Shown here one piece after another: positions 16,925-25,378 of a stretch of DNA of 64,000 nt. The position numbers and the translations under genes are program-made. Under the pieces are notes generated by a model. It had not been told where the DNA came from. It saw nothing but the letters and a program-made list of their open reading frames with translations, and did not search any database. The stretch is from VAXT01 sp963774625 (GTDB lineage: Bacteria > Actinomycetota > Thermoleophilia > Gaiellales > Gaiellaceae). The stretch covers positions 558,001-622,000 of the forward strand of contig CAVZFQ010000013.1 of NCBI GenBank assembly GCA_963774625.1, given 5' to 3'. Every line of letters starts with the position of its first letter. Positions within the stretch are counted from its first letter, which is position 1.

Positions 16925-18802
16925 ATGGCGACCCGCCCTCGCTTCGCAGAGCGGCGTCGAGCGCGCCGCGGGTCGCTCGAGCGCCCGATCAACGGGCGCA
17001 TGTATCGCGGCACCTGGCTCCTGGTGGGCATCCCCCTCCTGATCGCAGCCTTCACGGTCTCGCGGCCGCAACCACTTCGGCCCCCCGCGCTGCCGCCGGC
17101 CTTCGAAGCGGCGGACGCGACCGCGGACGCACAGGAGCTCGCGCGGGACTTCCCCGACCGGTCGCCGGAGGGCGCGAACGCGGAGGGAGCCGCCGGCTGG
17201 GTGGCCGATCGACTCGATGGGCTCGGCTTACAGACTCAAAGAGACCGGTTTCACGTGGAAATACCCGGTCGCGGAGGTGTCGACCTGCAAAACGTGATCG
17301 CGAGGCGCGTCGGCCAGTCGACTGACGCGATCGTGGTCATGGCGCACCGGGACAACACCGGAACGGGGCCGGGCGCCAACGACAACGCGTCGGGAACCGC
17401 AGCGCTCCTCGAGCTCGCGCGCGCCTACGAGACACCAGCCGCGCCGCCCCTCCCGCCGCGACCGAATCACACGATCGTCTTTCTCTCGACCGACGGCGGG
17501 CTCGACGGAGCCCTCGGAGCGGTGCGCTTCTCGCGAAGCATCCCCTGGCGCGACCGCGTCGTGGCAGTGGTCAACCTGGACGCCATTGCCGGCAACGGCG
17601 AACCGCGGATCGAGATCGCCGGCGAGCGGTCGCGGTCGCCATCGGTCGCATTCGTGCGCACGGCCGCAACCCGGATCCTGGAGCAGAGCGGTCAGGAGCC
17701 CGGTCGAGTCGCCGCGCTCGGACAGCTGATCGACCTTGCGTTCCCCTTCAGCCTCTACGAGCACGCGCCGTTCGTCGGCCGCGGCACACCGGCGCTGACC
17801 ATCACCACGGCTGGCACGAGGCCGCCTTCTCCGTTCGGTGACACACCCGATCGGCTCAACGGCCGGCGCTTGGGCGAGATCGGGCGCTCGGCGCAGACCC
17901 TCCTCGGCTCGCTGGATGCAGAGGTGGAACTCGCGCAGGGCACCTCGAGCCACGTCTACCTGGGCGCTCGCTCGGTGCGGGGCTGGGCGATCGTCTTCAC
18001 CCTCTGCGCCGCGCTCCTGCCTTGCCTGGCGGTGATCGTCGACCTGTTCGCCCGCCTGCGACGGCGCCGCATCGCGCTCGCGCCCGCGCTGCGCAGCCTT
18101 CGGAGCCGATTGATCTTCTGGCTGTTTGCCGGCCTGTTGTTCGAGCTCTTCGCCCTGCTCGGAGTGTGGGGCGACGGCGCGGCCAGGCCGCTCTCGCCCG
18201 AGAATTCGCCCGGAACCGACTGGCCGCTGCTCGGTCTGACCGTTTTCACGTGTTTTCTGGCCGCGGCGTGGCTCGTCGTGCGCCCACGCCTCGCTCCGCG
18301 CAGGCCCGCGAGCGCAGAGGAGCAGCTGGCCGGGCACACCGCGGCCCTGCTCGCCCTCGGGATCGTGTCGTTGCTGGTCGTGGCGACGAACCCCTATGCG
18401 CTCATCTTCGTCCTGCCGTCCCTCCACGCGTGGATCTGGCTCCCGCAGCTGCGTGCAGCGCCGGGTCTCGTGCAGGCGGGAACGCTCCTCGCCGGCCTGA
18501 TCGGCCCGGCGCTGCTCCTCGGGTCGTTCGCGTGGCGCTTCGATCTGGGCCTCGACGCACCGTGGTACATCGCGGAGCTCGCCGCGGTGGGTTACGTGCC
18601 GCTCGCCCCGGTGCTGATCGTCTGCTGCTGGGTCGCGGTCGGCGCACAGCTGACGACACTGGTCGGGGGCCGCTATGCGCCGTATCCCGAGGTCTCGGAG
18701 CGGCCGCCGGTCGGGCCGCTGCGCTCCATCTTCGGCCAGGTCGCCGGCGTCGCACGCGCGCGGCGACATGACTGGGCCGACCGCCGCGCCACCGGCGGCT
18801 GA
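16925..18802 (+). CDS. Membrane-bound M28-like peptidase, probably inactive
   Basis: A 625-residue protein: a basic N-terminus, one membrane helix near residues 31-45, an extracytoplasmic M28 (aminopeptidase-like) domain, then six or seven membrane helices from about residue 345. Metal-ligand motifs AHRDNTG (His about 141) and GANDNASG are intact, and a late His is kept in YEHAPFVGRG. However, the DGEE motif that supplies the catalytic Glu and a zinc ligand reads TDGGLDG (about 189-195), so both acidic residues are missing. It may be a non-catalytic receptor or scaffold. Convergent with moeA. Confidence 0.75.
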   Translation: MATRPRFAERRRARRGSLERPINGRMYRGTWLLVGIPLLIAAFTVSRPQPLRPPALPPAFEAADATADAQELARDFPDRSPEGANAEGAAGWVADRLDGLGLQTQRDRFHVEIPGRGGVDLQNVIARRVGQSTDAIVVMAHRDNTGTGPGANDNASGTAALLELARAYETPAAPPLPPRPNHTIVFLSTDGGLDGALGAVRFSRSIPWRDRVVAVVNLDAIAGNGEPRIEIAGERSRSPSVAFVRTAATRILEQSGQEPGRVAALGQLIDLAFPFSLYEHAPFVGRGTPALTITTAGTRPPSPFGDTPDRLNGRRLGEIGRSAQTLLGSLDAEVELAQGTSSHVYLGARSVRGWAIVFTLCAALLPCLAVIVDLFARLRRRRIALAPALRSLRSRLIFWLFAGLLFELFALLGVWGDGAARPLSPENSPGTDWPLLGLTVFTCFLAAAWLVVRPRLAPRRPASAEEQLAGHTAALLALGIVSLLVVATNPYALIFVLPSLHAWIWLPQLRAAPGLVQAGTLLAGLIGPALLLGSFAWRFDLGLDAPWYIAELAAVGYVPLAPVLIVCCWVAVGAQLTTLVGGRYAPYPEVSERPPVGPLRSIFGQVAGVARARRHDWADRRATGG

Positions 18803-18807
18803 CGTCC

Positions 18808-20001
18808 TTAACCCAGGCGCAGATAGCGCGCGGAAGAGCCGGCCGCCACCTCGCCTTCACCCCGCGGAATGAGCACGAGTGCGTTCGCACCCGCGGCCCG
18901 GGCGATCATGTGCGACTCCCTTCCGGCCAAGGGCTCGAGGGTGATCCCCTCGTCGCCCACCTGCGCTCGCGCGCGAACGAGCTCGTCGCGGCCCGGATTG
19001 GCGCGCACGCTCTCGGCCAACCGGCCGCGCTCCCAGTCGGGCCCGGGATCCGCCGCGCCCTGCAGGGCACGCACCGCCGGCCTGACGAACAGCTCGTAGC
19101 CGACGAGCGCGGACACCGGATTCCCAGGCAGCCCGAACACCAGGCGCCCCTCGCGCACGCCGAACGAAATCGGCTTGCCGGGCTTGACCGAAACGCCCCA
19201 GAACACCTCACGCACGCCGAGCTCGGCCTCGACCTCCCGGACGAAGTCGTGCACGCCCACGGAGACGCCTCCCGTGGTGAGGAGCACGTCGGCCTCGAGC
19301 CCACGAGCGATCGCCTCGCGGTGCGCGTCCTCGTCGTCGGCGACCGACGGCAGACGTTCGACCTCGGCGCCGGCCGAGCGCAGCTGTGCGTCGAGGATCG
19401 GCCCGTTCGCCTCGTAGATCTGCCCCGGTCCCAGCGACTCGCCGGGGACGCGGAGCTCGCTGCCTGTGGCCAGCACGGCGGCCCGCGGGCGGCGCGCGCA
19501 CGACACCTGCGCGACCCCGGAGGCGGCCAGCGCGCCCACCTGAGCTGCGCCGAGCGCCGTCCCTGCAAAAACGACCACGTCGTCACGGCGAAGGTCGCCG
19601 CCCACAGGACGAACGTTGGCGCCGGAGACGACAGGCTCGGGGATCTGCACATTGTTGTCATTTTGGACAACATACTCGATGGGGATGACAGCATCCGCTC
19701 CGACGGGCATGGCGCCCCCCGTGCCGATGCCCATGGCCTCACCCGGCTCGAGCGCCCGAGGCGCAGGCGAGCCCGCCGCAACATGGAAAGCGACCGGGAG
19801 CACGCCGGGCGTGTCCTCAGCCCGCACCGCGAACCCGTCCATGGCCGAGCTGTCGAACGGAGGCAAGTCAACCGCAGACCGAACGTCCTCCGCGACCACC
19901 CGGCCGTAGGCCTCGGCAACGGCCACGGGCCCGGCCGGCAGGGGGCGAACGTGCTCCAGAACGAGCCGCTGTGCTTCCTCGAAACTGATCAAGTCGGCCA
20001 C
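18808..20001 (-). CDS. moeA: Molybdopterin molybdenumtransferase
   Basis: Inserts molybdate into adenylated molybdopterin; acts after MogA. Family segments PPFDSSAMDGFAVR, GTGGAMPVGADAVIP, TTGGVSVGVHDFV and VFGLPGNPVSALVGYELF are all present. Length 397 residues, normal. It lies about 9 kb from moaC and mogA, so the cofactor genes are split. Its stop is 5 bases from the convergent M28-like stop. Confidence 0.94.
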   Translation of the reverse strand: MADLISFEEAQRLVLEHVRPLPAGPVAVAEAYGRVVAEDVRSAVDLPPFDSSAMDGFAVRAEDTPGVLPVAFHVAAGSPAPRALEPGEAMGIGTGGAMPVGADAVIPIEYVVQNDNNVQIPEPVVSGANVRPVGGDLRRDDVVVFAGTALGAAQVGALAASGVAQVSCARRPRAAVLATGSELRVPGESLGPGQIYEANGPILDAQLRSAGAEVERLPSVADDEDAHREAIARGLEADVLLTTGGVSVGVHDFVREVEAELGVREVFWGVSVKPGKPISFGVREGRLVFGLPGNPVSALVGYELFVRPAVRALQGAADPGPDWERGRLAESVRANPGRDELVRARAQVGDEGITLEPLAGRESHMIARAAGANALVLIPRGEGEVAAGSSARYLRLG

Positions 20002-20023
20002 GCTGCCGGAATAATCCCTGCCG

Positions 20024-20962
20024 ATGATCTCCGTCGTCGTCCCGGTACACGATGAAGAGCGCAGCGTGGCCCTCCTCTACGAAGAGGTGCAGGCGGCGCT
20101 GGACCCGCTCGGCGAGCCGTGGGAGGCCGTGTTCGTCGACGACGGGTCGACCGACGGGACGTTCGCGGCGCTGACGCGCCTGCACGCGCACACGGACAAC
20201 ACCCGCGTTGTCCGTCTGCGGCGAAACTTCGGCAAGGCCGCCGCGCTCGCCGCCGGGTTCGCCCAGGCCCAGGGCGAAACCGTGGTCACGATCGACGGCG
20301 ACCTCCAGGACGACCCGTCCGAGATCCCGCGCCTGCTGGCCAAGCTCGACGAGGGGTTCGATCTCGTCACGGGCTGGAAGGCAAAGCGGCGTGATCCGCT
20401 GCGACGCCGCATCCTGTCCCGGATCTTCAACGCCGTCAGCGGTCGTGTCTCGGGCCTGAAGCTGCACGATATGAACTGCGGGCTGAAGGCCTATCGAGCG
20501 GAGGTCGTCGACGGCCTGCGCATCTACGGCGAGCTGCACCGGTTCATCCCAGTGCTCGCCCACTACCGCGGATATCGGGTCGCGGAGCTGCCCGTCAACC
20601 ACCGCCCCCGCCAGCACGGCCGCTCGCGCTACGGGCTCGAGCGCTACGTCCGCGGGTTCCTCGACCTGCTCACGGTCTCGTTCATGGGCCGGTACCGCCA
20701 CCGCCCGCTGCACCTGTTCGGCGGCCTGGGGCTGGTGCTCGGCTTACTCGGCACGGCCCTCCTGGGCTACCTGACGGTCCTCAAGGCGATGGGCGAGGCG
20801 ATCGGGCACCGTCCGCTGCTCACCCTGGGCGTACTGCTCGTGGTCGTCGGCCTCCAGTTCTTCTCCCTCGGCCTGATCAGCGAGCTGATCACGAGCCACA
20901 ACGAGGAGCGGGCCACCGAGCGCGAGCACGAGCGCGAGCACGTCGACGAAGTCCTCTCGTAA
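20024..20962 (+). CDS. GT2 glycosyltransferase (polyprenyl-phosphate sugar synthase type)
   Basis: A 312-residue enzyme with an N-terminal GT2 domain (VVVPVHDEERSV, VDDGSTDGT, IDGDLQDDP, and RHGRSRYG-like QHGRSRYG) and two C-terminal membrane helices near residues 230-290. This is the layout of DPM1/GtrB-like enzymes, which load a sugar onto a polyprenyl phosphate. It starts an operon with a GT4 enzyme, a methyltransferase and a DUF2079 membrane protein, which suggests synthesis of a surface glycan or glycolipid. Confidence 0.85.
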   Translation: MISVVVPVHDEERSVALLYEEVQAALDPLGEPWEAVFVDDGSTDGTFAALTRLHAHTDNTRVVRLRRNFGKAAALAAGFAQAQGETVVTIDGDLQDDPSEIPRLLAKLDEGFDLVTGWKAKRRDPLRRRILSRIFNAVSGRVSGLKLHDMNCGLKAYRAEVVDGLRIYGELHRFIPVLAHYRGYRVAELPVNHRPRQHGRSRYGLERYVRGFLDLLTVSFMGRYRHRPLHLFGGLGLVLGLLGTALLGYLTVLKAMGEAIGHRPLLTLGVLLVVVGLQFFSLGLISELITSHNEERATEREHEREHVDEVLS

Positions 20963-20965
20963 CGC

Positions 20966-22033
20966 GTGCGCGTCCTCTACTTCGGGACGTACGAGCGCGA
21001 CTACCCGCGGAACACCCAGGTCATCTCGGCCCTCCGCGGAGCCGGGGTGGAGGTCATCGAACGCCATGCGCCGGTCTGGGAGAAGAGCCGCGACAACTGG
21101 AGTGCGCGCCCCGGGATCGGCCTACGCCTGATGCTGGCCGAGGCGCGACTGTGGTGGCCACCGCGAGACGAATACGACATCGTGCTGGTCGGGTACCCCG
21201 GTCATTTCGACATGCCGCGGGCACGAAGAGCCGCCGGCGGCCGGCCGCTCGTCTTCAACCCGCTCGTCTCGTTGCACGACACGATGGTCAGCGACCGCGG
21301 GCGCTACTCGTCCCGTTCGTTCGCCGCGCGAGCGCTCGCCGCTGTCGACAAGAAAGCCCTGGGGATGGCCGATCTGGTCGTCGCGGACACGAGGGCCAAC
21401 GGAGATTTTCTGGCCGAGGTGGGGGAGATTCCGCGCTCGAAGGTCGAGGTCTGCTTCGTGGGAGCCGAGGACCGGCTGTTCCACGCCGGCTGGCGCCCGG
21501 ACAACCCCTTCCGAGCCCTGTTCGTCGGCAAGCTGATCCCGCTGCACGGGCTGGAGACGATCCTCGCGGCGGCGCGGCTCGCGCCCGAGATCCCGTTCCG
21601 GGTCGTCGGCAGCGGGCAGCTCGAGCATCTGCTCGACGAGCGGCCCGACAACGTCGAGTGGGTGCACTGGGTCAACTACGAGGAGCTCCCGCGCGAGCTC
21701 TGGGGCGCGGGGGTCGCACTCGGCGTCTTCGGCACCTCCGACAAGGCTCTGCGCGTAATCCCGAACAAGGCCTACCAGGCGCTCGCCACCGGCGCGCCGC
21801 TGATCACCGGCGACACCCCGGCCGCCCGCGAGCTCCTCGCCGACGAGCGAGATGCGCTGCTCGTCCCGCCGGGCGATCCCGCCGCGCTGGCCGGGGCGAT
21901 ACGGCGGGTAGCGGCAGACCCGGAGCTTGCCCGCGGCCTCAGCGAAGGTGGTCGGAGGACCTACGAAGAGCAGGCCAGCGAAGAGGTGCTCGGCGCGCGG
22001 TGGCGTGGGTTGCTCGAAGCCCTGCTGCAATGA
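20966..22033 (+). CDS. GT4 family glycosyltransferase
   Basis: A 355-residue retaining glycosyltransferase. The C-terminal Rossmann half is recognised by LFVGKLIPLHGLETIL, the PNKAYQALATGAPLI nucleotide-sugar site and the LVPPGDPAAL turn common in GT4. The GTG at 20966 begins 3 bases after the GT2 stop. The last codon overlaps the next methyltransferase start. Donor and acceptor cannot be named. Confidence 0.85.
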   Translation: MRVLYFGTYERDYPRNTQVISALRGAGVEVIERHAPVWEKSRDNWSARPGIGLRLMLAEARLWWPPRDEYDIVLVGYPGHFDMPRARRAAGGRPLVFNPLVSLHDTMVSDRGRYSSRSFAARALAAVDKKALGMADLVVADTRANGDFLAEVGEIPRSKVEVCFVGAEDRLFHAGWRPDNPFRALFVGKLIPLHGLETILAAARLAPEIPFRVVGSGQLEHLLDERPDNVEWVHWVNYEELPRELWGAGVALGVFGTSDKALRVIPNKAYQALATGAPLITGDTPAARELLADERDALLVPPGDPAALAGAIRRVAADPELARGLSEGGRRTYEEQASEEVLGARWRGLLEALLQ

Positions 22034-22743
22034 GCCCAGCCGAGCACGAGTGGGGGTCGGAGCCAGAATTCGTCGGCCCCCGGCACGCACTACGCGAGCG
22101 CCTGCTGCTCGACCTCTTCCTGTCCGGGAGCCCCGGGCCGAGCGTCCTCAACGCTGGAGCCGGGCAGGGAAGCTTTTCGCAGCGGCTGGCACGACTCGGG
22201 TTCGAGGTGACGAGCGTCGATGACTCGCCGGCGGCGGTTGACGTTCTCCGAGCTCGCTTGCCGGGCCCGATCGAGCTCGCCGACGTAACAGCAATGCCCT
22301 TCGCCGACGAGAGCTTCGACGCGGCCGTCCTCGGCGAAGTGCTCGAGCATGTGCCCGACGACGCGGGTGCGCTGTCCGAGGTCGCGCGCGTGCTCCGACC
22401 CGGTGGCGTGCTCGCCGTCTCGGTTCCGGCCAATCCGGCGCGCTTCGGCCCCAGCGACCGCTGGGCCGGACACCTGCGACGGTACGACCGCCGCATGCTG
22501 ATCGGCGCGTGCGAGCAAGGCGGATTCCGGGTGCGCCGCTGCGTAGCGTGGGGCTTCCCTGTCTCGGCGCTCTACCATCGGCATCTCTATGAGCGACGGC
22601 TCGACCGGCACGGCGCCGCCCCTCCAAAACGCTGGGAGCGGCCTGCGCTCACGGTTCTCTCGCTCCTCCTCCAGGTCGACCGGCTCTTCGTCGGCGTCGA
22701 GCGGGGCGCTCTCGGCTACCTCCTCCTGGCAGCGCGCGACTAG
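22030..22743 (+). CDS. SAM-dependent methyltransferase
   Basis: A 237-residue class I methyltransferase. Motif I is LNAGAGQGSFSQRL, followed by VTSVDDSPAAV, then AAVLGEVLEHVPDD and the RVLRPGGVLAVSVP motif of the Methyltransf_11 group. ATG at 22030 overlaps the GT4 stop (ATGA). Co-location with glycosyltransferases suggests it decorates a glycan or its lipid carrier. Confidence 0.82.
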   Translation: MSPAEHEWGSEPEFVGPRHALRERLLLDLFLSGSPGPSVLNAGAGQGSFSQRLARLGFEVTSVDDSPAAVDVLRARLPGPIELADVTAMPFADESFDAAVLGEVLEHVPDDAGALSEVARVLRPGGVLAVSVPANPARFGPSDRWAGHLRRYDRRMLIGACEQGGFRVRRCVAWGFPVSALYHRHLYERRLDRHGAAPPKRWERPALTVLSLLLQVDRLFVGVERGALGYLLLAARD

Positions 22744-22768
22744 CCCGCAAGCGCTTCTGTGGGCGTCG

Positions 22769-24157
22769 ATGGCGGCCTACGCCGCCGGCTTTGCGGCACT
22801 TTCGACTCTCCGCCACCTGTCGTTTACGACCGGTCGCTTCGATCTCGGGAACATGGTGCAGGCCGTCTGGGCGACAGCCCACGGGCACCCACTCGCGATC
22901 ACCGATCTCCAGGGAGAGCAGATCTCGCGGCTGGGGGCGCACGTCGATCCCATCCTCGTTGCGTTCGCGCCGCTCTGGTGGCTGTGGCCGAGCCCGGTGA
23001 TGCTGTTGACCGTCCAGGCGGTGGCCGTCTCCCTGGGCGCGCTGCCCGTCTTCTGGCTCGCGCGCAAGCACCTGTCATCCGAGCGTGCGGCCCTCGGGTT
23101 CGCGCTTGCCTACCTGCTGTACCCCGCCGTCCAGTGGCTGACGCTGAACGAGTTCCATCCCGTCGCCCTGGCAACTCCGTTCCTCCTCTTCGCGCTCTGG
23201 TACCTGGACGAGGACCGGCTCGTCGCCTTCGCGGTTTTCGCGGCGGCGGCGTGCCTGTGTAAAGAGGAGATCCCGCTCGTCGTCGCCGCGCTGGGAGGTT
23301 GGTACGCCCTCGCCCGGCGGCGACGGGTGCCCGGAGCGGTGATCGCCGTCGCGGGCGCCGCGGCGGCAGCGCTCGCGATCGGTGTCGTGACCCCCCACTT
23401 CAACGCCGGCGCCTCCAACGCGTTCTACGGCCGGTACGACGAGGTCGGCGGCTCTCCGAGCGGGATCCTCGAGACTGCCGTGACCGATCCCGGCCGGCTC
23501 CTCTCCGTCGCCTTCGACGAGCGCGGCCTGGACTACCTGGCCGAGCTCGTCCTGCCGCTTGCGCTGCTCTGCCTCCTCTCGCCGTTGGTGCTCGTCGCCG
23601 CGCCCGAGCTCGCGATCAACCTCCTCTCGGCGACTCCGACCCAGACGTCGATCCATTTCCACTACACCGCCGGGGCGATCCCCGCACTCGTCGGTGCGAG
23701 CGTCTTCGGGGCCGCGTTCATCACGCGGCGCCGCCCCGGCCTCGCGGTGCCGCTCGCCGGCCTGGCAGTTCTCGCTTCGCTCGTCGCGAACTATCGACTC
23801 GGGCCGCTGCCGTTCTGGAGAGAGCTTCCGGGCGGCGAGACGCTGCAGGCCTACGCCACTCACGTGTCCGCACACGACAGAGCGGCGGCCCGGGCGGTCG
23901 ACCTCGTGCCCGAGGGAGCCGTCGTCAGCGCCACGAACTCGCTTGGGGCCCATCTCTCGGCCCGCCGGCGCGTGCTCAGCTTCCCCTATGTCCGCGACGC
24001 GCAGTGGGTCGCGGCCGACGAGACGCAGCCGGGCTACGGAGATCGGATAGCGCCGCTCGCGACCGCCGTGAGGCTCGCTCGCCTCCGACGCAACCCGGCC
24101 TGGAAGCTCGAGTTTTCCGAGGACGGCGTGCTCGTCTTCCGGCGGGTCGGTCCTTAA
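22769..24157 (+). CDS. DUF2079 polytopic membrane protein (GT-C-like)
   Basis: About 462 residues with ten or more hydrophobic segments. It has the DUF2079 hallmarks: FDLGNMVQAVW near the N-terminus, HPLAIT, a LGAHVDPIL motif with the HxD pair, and a soluble C-terminal tail with VPEGAVVSATNSLGAHL. DUF2079 proteins look like GT-C-type transferases, but their substrates are not established. The ATG at 22769 lies 25 bases after the methyltransferase stop; earlier in-frame starts would overlap that gene. Its stop overlaps the convergent gene by 4 bases. Confidence 0.78.
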   Translation: MAAYAAGFAALSTLRHLSFTTGRFDLGNMVQAVWATAHGHPLAITDLQGEQISRLGAHVDPILVAFAPLWWLWPSPVMLLTVQAVAVSLGALPVFWLARKHLSSERAALGFALAYLLYPAVQWLTLNEFHPVALATPFLLFALWYLDEDRLVAFAVFAAAACLCKEEIPLVVAALGGWYALARRRRVPGAVIAVAGAAAAALAIGVVTPHFNAGASNAFYGRYDEVGGSPSGILETAVTDPGRLLSVAFDERGLDYLAELVLPLALLCLLSPLVLVAAPELAINLLSATPTQTSIHFHYTAGAIPALVGASVFGAAFITRRRPGLAVPLAGLAVLASLVANYRLGPLPFWRELPGGETLQAYATHVSAHDRAAARAVDLVPEGAVVSATNSLGAHLSARRRVLSFPYVRDAQWVAADETQPGYGDRIAPLATAVRLARLRRNPAWKLEFSEDGVLVFRRVGP

Positions 24158-25368
24158 ATAGGCACGGCCTGAGGTACGAGGTAGACGCAGAGCGCGAACG
24201 CCAGAATGCGTGCGACCCGATCTTCCTCCGCAGCCGCCAGGGGAACGATCCACGCCGTGTACCAAGCCGCGAGCCAGGGGGTCGCCAGGAGAAAGAGCCC
24301 GCCGGCAAGAGCCAGACGCTCCTCGCCGCGACGGGCTCGGCGCAGTAGCGCTACATAGGCCGCGGCGAACCCGCCGAAACACAGTCCGAGTGCGACGGGC
24401 CTCGGCAAGCCGAGCTCCTGCAGTCGATGCGGGATCGAGTAGCTCGTCTCTTCCGCGGCATTCGCGGCGAGCGGGCCGAAGGCCGAGAGCCAGTGCCAGT
24501 CGTACCGCCACGTTGCGAGAGCCAGCACCACAGCGAACGCGATCGCGAAGCCGGCCAGGCCGACGCGGCGGCCGTTGGCACGGGCTTCGAGCAAATGCAA
24601 CGGCAGGAAGAGGAGCGGAACCCACTTCACGAGCACCGCGAGCGCCCACGTTGCCCCCGCCGCACGTGGGCGGCCGTACACACCGAAGGCGAGTGCGCCC
24701 ATGACCAGCACGGCCAGCCAGGCGTCGTTGTGACCGCCGCCCGCGAGGTGGAGCGCAAGCAACGGGTTCCAGCCCGCGAACGCACAAGCGAGGGCCCGCC
24801 GGCGAGCGAGCAGCGCCGCTAGTAACGCGGCGCCGAGAGACGCGACTGCGGCGATCGACTTGTAGATCCACGCTGCGGCGTCTTCGGACTCGCCGGCGGC
24901 CAGGGCGATCGGCTCCGACGCGAGCGTGAAAGCTGGGCCGTAGACCGACGTCGTGTCGCGCCAGTCCTCGCCGATGTGCCGAAAGGCGGGATCGTCGGGA
25001 AACTCGTCCGGTGGGTCGCGGTACGGGTTCCCATCCTGGACGGCGGCGATTCGCCCGTAGTCCCAGTAGGTCCAGGCGTCGGTCGAGATCAGGAGCGGCG
25101 CTGCCAGGGGCGCAAGCTGGATCGCCACGGCCAACGCCGCCACGGCCCCCAGCCTGGCGTGGCTTCGGGCCAAGGCGAGCAACCCGAGCCCATACGCGGC
25201 GAGCGCGGCCAGCGCGGAGCCAAGGAAGATCCAGGCCCAGGTCGCATCTCCCTCGGGATGGCCCCCGTTTCTCGGCACGAGCGGCGAGTCGCCGGGCCAC
25301 GCGACTACGGCGCAGACGATCACGAGCGCCAGAACGGCAAGCCCCGCCGCGAGCGCGGGGAGAGGCAG
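24154..25368 (-). CDS. GT-C-type polyprenol-dependent glycosyltransferase (GT87/MptB-like)
   Basis: About 404 residues and ten or so membrane helices, with the acidic loop motif STDAWTYWDYGR after the second or third helix and a late LATPWLAAWYTAW segment. This resembles GT87/alpha-mannosyltransferase-type enzymes. The start is uncertain. The first GTG (25323) would cut the first helix in half, while an in-frame CTG at 25368 sits 6 bases after AGCAGG, 8 bases beyond the PBP1A stop, and keeps the helix whole. Residues further upstream in this frame are an Arg-rich artefact of the PBP1A proline-rich tail. Confidence 0.7.
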   Translation of the reverse strand: MPLPALAAGLAVLALVIVCAVVAWPGDSPLVPRNGGHPEGDATWAWIFLGSALAALAAYGLGLLALARSHARLGAVAALAVAIQLAPLAAPLLISTDAWTYWDYGRIAAVQDGNPYRDPPDEFPDDPAFRHIGEDWRDTTSVYGPAFTLASEPIALAAGESEDAAAWIYKSIAAVASLGAALLAALLARRRALACAFAGWNPLLALHLAGGGHNDAWLAVLVMGALAFGVYGRPRAAGATWALAVLVKWVPLLFLPLHLLEARANGRRVGLAGFAIAFAVVLALATWRYDWHWLSAFGPLAANAAEETSYSIPHRLQELGLPRPVALGLCFGGFAAAYVALLRRARRGEERLALAGGLFLLATPWLAAWYTAWIVPLAAAEEDRVARILAFALCVYLVPQAVPI

Positions 25369-25378
25369 GCGTCGCCTG

